Source: Pseudomonadota bacterium
GTDB taxonomy: Bacteria > Pseudomonadota > Alphaproteobacteria > Rhizobiales > Xanthobacteraceae
Length of the DNA stretch: 9,523 nt
Direction: 5' to 3'
Assembly: GCA_023430245.1 (NCBI GenBank)
Contig: JAEZBA010000599.1
Location: 1 to 9,523 of the forward strand
The notes under the pieces were generated by a model that searched no databases, was not told the DNA's origin, and saw only the letters and a list, made by a program, of their open reading frames with translations. Shown in pieces: positions 6,790-9,523 of this stretch. Within the stretch, counting starts at the first letter, position 1; every line of letters begins with the position of its first letter. Both the position numbers and the translations under genes were made by a program.

Positions 6790-7430
6790 GCTGCGGCCTG
6801 CTGCTGCCCGAGCACCGCGTCGACCTCGTCCGCGATCGCGGCGATTTCCTTTGCCGCCGGTCCCTTCCAGCTGATCAGGCTGGGCGTCGCGCCCCACAAT
6901 GACGCTTCCGGATAGGCAACCCGGTTCTGCATCTCGTTCTCGAGCACCGGCAGGCCTGCCTCGGTCAGTTCGGCCCGGATATGCCTCGCGATCACGGAGT
7001 CGCGCGTCGTCTGGGTCAGCAGGCAGCGATAGAGCGGACGGCGGCCATCGTTGCGCTCGGTCAGGAACCCGATGGTATCCAGCGTTCGGTCGACGTCGAA
7101 CGGCGACGGCTTCACCGGCACCAGCAGGAAGTCCGACGCCGCGACGCAGTCCAGCGTGGTTTTGGCGCGAAAGCCCGGCGTGTCGATGATCACCAGCCCG
7201 CCGGCCAGCGAAATCCGGCGCGCGGTCTTGGTTACCTCTTCGGTCGCATCCTCGATGACGGCGACACCGCCAAGCCCGCGCTCTCGGGCCGCAAGTCCCA
7301 TGATCGAACGCTGCGGATCCGCATCGATGAGGGTCGGGCGCCGGCCGCGCAGATGCCAGTAGACGGCCAGGCAACTGGCAACCGTGCTCTTGCCGCTGCC
7401 ACCCTTCATCGTGGCCACTGTGATGATCAT
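6786..7430 (-). CDS. Small orphan ParA/MinD-superfamily P-loop ATPase
   Basis: An ATPase of the kind that dimerises on ATP binding and positions cargo on nucleoid or membrane surfaces. The 214 residues show the deviant Walker A KGGSGKST (9-16) with both signature lysines (Lys9, Lys14), the switch LIDADPQ (34-40), and Walker B-like IIDTPG (81-86). There is no N-terminal helix-turn-helix, so it belongs to the short single-domain ParA type (type Ib/VirC1-like size). The ATG at 7430 has GAGGAGG 7 nt upstream. No parB gene or obvious centromere repeats lie nearby; instead it is coupled to a DUF697-like membrane protein. A role in chromosome partition is therefore not implied, and placement of an envelope or cytoplasmic structure is more likely (inference). 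Confidence 0.88.
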   Translation of the reverse strand: MIITVATMKGGSGKSTVASCLAVYWHLRGRRPTLIDADPQRSIMGLAARERGLGGVAVIEDATEEVTKTARRISLAGGLVIIDTPGFRAKTTLDCVAASDFLLVPVKPSPFDVDRTLDTIGFLTERNDGRRPLYRCLLTQTTRDSVIARHIRAELTEAGLPVLENEMQNRVAYPEASLWGATPSLISWKGPAAKEIAAIADEVDAVLGQQQAAA

Positions 7431-7720
7431 CTCACGGCCTCCTCGGCAACAGACCCACGCTGTGATTCGTCAACAATGGTACCTAATTTCCGCAGCCCAC
7501 GCCTACAGATTGAGGCCGGACGGCACAGAAAAGCAGTCAGGCAAAACAGTGGTCACAGCTTTGTGGAATGGCCGCTCGCAACAGCGGGCTTTGGCGAGCG
7601 CTCTCGGACCGGCAGGGTTTGGGGCCTGCTGAATTGATCCAGGAAGTATCGGGTTCACCGCCGATTGCGGGGGCCGCCGTCCGCGGGTGGAAGCAAAGAC
7701 CGAGGCACCAACGCCCAGGC
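7431..7720. other. Non-coding gap between the ParA-type gene and the lanthipeptide terminator
   Basis: I see no credible gene here. It should hold the promoter and leader of the ParA-type gene (read leftward), but no convincing -35/-10 pair was found. One stem, CGCTCGC/GCGAGCG (7573-7579 and 7594-7600, 14-nt loop), could lie in the leader. Open frames crossing this part on both strands lack ribosome sites and recognisable features. Confidence 0.5.
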
Positions 7721-7761
7721 AAAAAAATAACGCCGTTTCCGAACTATTCGGAAACGGCGCC
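7721..7761 (-). terminator. Strong intrinsic terminator of the lanthipeptide precursor gene
   Basis: CGCCGTTTCCG (7731-7741) pairs perfectly with CGGAAACGGCG (7749-7759), and two further A-T pairs can close the loop. On the minus strand the stem is followed by TTATTTTTTT (7730-7721), an almost ideal factor-independent terminator. A smaller hairpin TTGTCT-TTTC-AGACAA (7765-7780) stands between it and the precursor stop codon. Together they make the precursor gene a short single-gene transcript of roughly 200-300 nt. Confidence 0.9.
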
Positions 7762-7793
7762 AAATTGTCTTTTCAGACAAAACCGTCCGGAGA

Positions 7794-7937
7794 TTACCAG
7801 GCCGGGCAAACGGACAGGCCGGTGCACGAACCCAGCGTGTAGTTTGCGGAGGTCTCGGTTCCTGCGGCACTTTCCAGCACTTCGTCGGAAACGTCGAAGC
7901 TCAGGATCTCTTGTTCTTTTTGGGTGGTGAGGGTCAT
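7794..7937 (-). CDS. lanA: Class II lanthipeptide precursor peptide
   Basis: A 47-residue ribosomal peptide. The N-terminal half (1-26) is an acidic leader containing ILSFDVSDEVLESAAG (11-26), ending in an Ala-Gly that resembles the double-glycine site cut by LanT-type peptidase-transporters. The C-terminal half (27-47) is Thr/Ser/Cys-rich and ends ANYTLGSCTGLSVCPAW, with Cys38 and Cys44 and possible ring donors Thr34, Ser37, Thr39 and Ser42. A LanM-type synthetase starts divergently 369 nt away, which supports the call. I chose the ATG at 7937 because AAGGAA lies 8 nt upstream; an in-frame ATG six codons earlier has no good site. The gene has its own terminator. Cleavage after residue 26 would give a 21-residue core. 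Identification rests on architecture and context, and the mature structure is inferred. Confidence 0.85.
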   Translation of the reverse strand: MTLTTQKEQEILSFDVSDEVLESAAGTETSANYTLGSCTGLSVCPAW

Positions 7938-8306
7938 GGCGTAAATTCCTTTCATCCGCCAGATGCATAGAAAGTAACGAGGAAACTCGGAGAAATTTCC
8001 CCCTGCTGGCGAGGCCAAGGATTCGCCAAGTGAGGTAAAAAGTCAATCAGTGGTCAGTTTCTCACCACAACGATCCCTTAAAATTCCTGACTAACGATTC
8101 ATGTCAATCCGTTGACCGTCAACGACTGAAGTTGCCGTTTTCCGCAACCGGTCGCGCGGTCCGTACGAAACGGCCTGATTTTCCCGATCAGCGGACGTTA
8201 TCGCCCGATCCGGCTGCAAAAACAGCGCGGATATAGTCTCTCCGCGTATCGTGACATTCGCCATGCCGCGAGGGATAAGCGTGCGGGGGGCCCCTGAGAC
8301 AGAGTG
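7938..8306. promoter_or_regulatory. Divergent control region between lanA and lanM
   Basis: This 369-nt gap is visibly more AT-rich than its surroundings near lanA and must hold two divergent promoters. GTTGAC-C-GTCAAC (8111-8123) is a perfect 6-bp inverted repeat, suited to a dimeric regulator. GTTGC/GCAAC (8131-8135 and 8144-8148) and GTGGT/ACCAC (8050-8054 and 8064-8068) are further small dyads. TATAGT at about 8232-8237 could be a -10 for lanM but lacks a good -35. No gene is seen within the gap, and no second precursor peptide was found. Confidence 0.45.
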
Positions 8307-9523
8307 ATGGAAGCGTTTTTCGAGCGTTTGATCGCGCGCGCCGCGACAATTGACGAGCTCCTGTCCGGGGACGTTGAGCCGCTGCCCGGCCAAATCGGCG
8401 ATCCGGACTTGGCCACGGCGCGAATCACCGCATGGTCCCGCGCGTCCGCGAATGGCGACGCCGGGCTGTTTCGTCGCAGGCTGGAGCGCGACGGGCTGTC
8501 TTACGACGACGCACTGAAGCGCCTGTCATTCGTCGCTCGCGACGCTTCCCAGAGACATTCCGCCTGGATCGACGACGCCGCCTGGATCGAATCAGCGTTG
8601 CAGGGCGGCTCGTCACGGCAAATCGGCACGGCTCAGCATGTGGAGCCGCATGCATTCGAACACCTGCTGCTTCCGGTCGTCGAACAGGCCGAAATCCGGC
8701 TCTGGAGCGCGATTGGGCCCTCAATCCGGCAGCATTTCACCGAGGCGGCGCGTGCCGACCTCCGGCGGATGCTTCTGGACCAACTGACCGACCTTTGCGT
8801 CCCGCTACTGTATGAGCGCTTCACCGCGGCCCGCGGCAACATGACGTCCGAAGCGGCGCCGGCCGGACCCAAGGCGTCGACAGCGCTCTACGACCGGTTC
8901 GTCGCCGACATGAAGGCTGGCGGCTTTCGTCGGCTGTTCGAGGAAAAGCCGGTTCTTCTGCGATTGATCGCCACCCTGACCCGGCAATGGATCGACGCCG
9001 TGCAAGAATTTGCGTCCCGATTGGACGCCGATATCGACGCGATCCGCCGCGACCTGGTCCGCCGCGACGGCCACATCCGCGTCGCCCGGATCGCCGGCGA
9101 TCTTTCGGATCGTCATAATGGCGGTCGCTCGGTCTTCATCGTCACCCTCGAGGACGGCGCCCGGGTCGTCTACAAGCCCAAGGATCTGCGGCTCGATGTC
9201 GCTTGGCGCGCCTTGATCGGGCGGCTCAATGCATCCAACCCGCCGCTCGACTTGCGGGCGGCCGAAGCGATCGCGCGTGATCATTACGGCTGGGCGGAAT
9301 TCATCGACCATACCGGGGTCGCCGATCAGGCCGGCTGCGAGATGTATTTCCGCCGCGCCGGTGCCTGGCTTGCGCTGTTTCATTGCTTCGCTGCGACCGA
9401 CATGCACCAGGAGAACATCATCGCCGCCGGCGACCAGCCCGTGCCGATCGACCTCGAGACCATCCTGCAGCCACCGGGCGCGGCGCCGAAAGCGCAGGGA
9501 GCCGAAAGCGCCGCCTCCGATGC
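8307..9523 (+). CDS. lanM: Class II lanthipeptide synthetase LanM, N-terminal dehydratase part (cut by window edge)
   Basis: LanM enzymes phosphorylate and eliminate Ser/Thr of a precursor peptide, then add Cys thiols to form (methyl)lanthionine rings. I read 405 open codons from the ATG at 8307 to the edge, with no stop. The lipid-kinase-like dehydratase (DUF4135) core is complete in its motifs: Asp268 and His270 in SDRHNGG, the ATP-site lysine in VVYKPKDLRLD (Lys290), Asp365/His367/Asn370 in TDMHQENII, and Asp382/Glu384 in IDLETIL. These correspond to the residues known to matter in CylM. The N-terminal 250 residues are helical and less conserved. An in-frame TGA at 8295 limits the start to GTG 8304 or ATG 8307; the ribosome site is weak. 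The activation-loop residues and the zinc-binding LanC-like cyclase domain should lie to the right. Confidence 0.93.
   Translation, partial: MEAFFERLIARAATIDELLSGDVEPLPGQIGDPDLATARITAWSRASANGDAGLFRRRLERDGLSYDDALKRLSFVARDASQRHSAWIDDAAWIESALQGGSSRQIGTAQHVEPHAFEHLLLPVVEQAEIRLWSAIGPSIRQHFTEAARADLRRMLLDQLTDLCVPLLYERFTAARGNMTSEAAPAGPKASTALYDRFVADMKAGGFRRLFEEKPVLLRLIATLTRQWIDAVQEFASRLDADIDAIRRDLVRRDGHIRVARIAGDLSDRHNGGRSVFIVTLEDGARVVYKPKDLRLDVAWRALIGRLNASNPPLDLRAAEAIARDHYGWAEFIDHTGVADQAGCEMYFRRAGAWLALFHCFAATDMHQENIIAAGDQPVPIDLETILQPPGAAPKAQGAESAASD

Noticed and set aside
5614..7463. A 14-bp inverted match, ACAGCGTGGGTCTG (5614-5627) and its complement at 7450-7463
   Set aside because: Both copies lie upstream of minus-strand genes, but one 14-bp match in a 9.5-kb GC-rich window is compatible with chance.
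7503..7930. Several short open frames on both strands between the ParA-type gene and lanA
   Set aside because: They lack ribosome sites and domains, and they cross a clear terminator; only the precursor frame has support.
8002..8020. Sigma54-like element upstream of lanA (TGGC, then GC with 10-nt spacing from GG)
   Set aside because: The GG/GC spacing fits, but the -12 side reads TTGGC instead of TTGC and the -24 side lacks AC; one such partial match is expected by chance.
8805..9407. Minus-strand 200-codon open frame
   Set aside because: It is antisense to lanM, whose catalytic motifs are unmistakable; the minus frame has no recognisable features.

Overview
The window is GC-rich alphaproteobacterial chromosomal DNA. 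Its protein styles and codon use look like the Bradyrhizobium/Rhodopseudomonas group; this is an inference from gene content, with no marker gene in view. No tRNA, rRNA, CRISPR array or transposase gene was seen.

Left part (1-5472, all on the minus strand). This is a branched-chain-amino-acid-type (HAAT) ABC importer locus. In transcription order it holds an aldehyde dehydrogenase (4009-5472), a periplasmic substrate-binding protein (2541-3740), two permeases of the LivH and LivM type (1579-2445 and 611-1582), and a LivG-type ATPase that runs off the left edge (1-614). LivH/LivM and LivM/LivG overlap by ATGA, so they are probably translationally coupled. A GC-rich hairpin followed by a T-run lies between the binding-protein gene and livH, and probably lowers expression of the membrane and ATPase genes relative to the binding protein. 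The dehydrogenase may act on the imported solute, but the substrate cannot be read from the sequence.

Middle (5473-6192). There is no convincing protein gene here. A near-consensus sigma70 promoter (TTGACA, 17 nt, TAGATA) points rightward into about 400 nt rich in perfect stems, including a GCAA-tetraloop hairpin and a 10-bp long-range stem. It is a candidate structured RNA or dispersed repeat, and also carries two short, basic reading frames joined by TGATG.

Right-centre (6193-7430, minus strand). A two-gene unit encodes a small orphan ParA-type ATPase and a DUF697-like membrane protein, again joined by ATGA.

Right part (7721-9523). This is the most interesting region: a class II lanthipeptide locus. 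A 47-residue precursor peptide (minus strand, 7794-7937) with an acidic leader and a Thr/Ser/Cys core has its own strong intrinsic terminator. Divergent to it, across about 370 nt, starts a LanM-type lanthipeptide synthetase (plus strand, 8307 to the window end). Its dehydratase catalytic motifs are all visible; the cyclase domain lies beyond the edge. LanM would dehydrate Ser/Thr of the precursor and close thioether rings on its two Cys residues.
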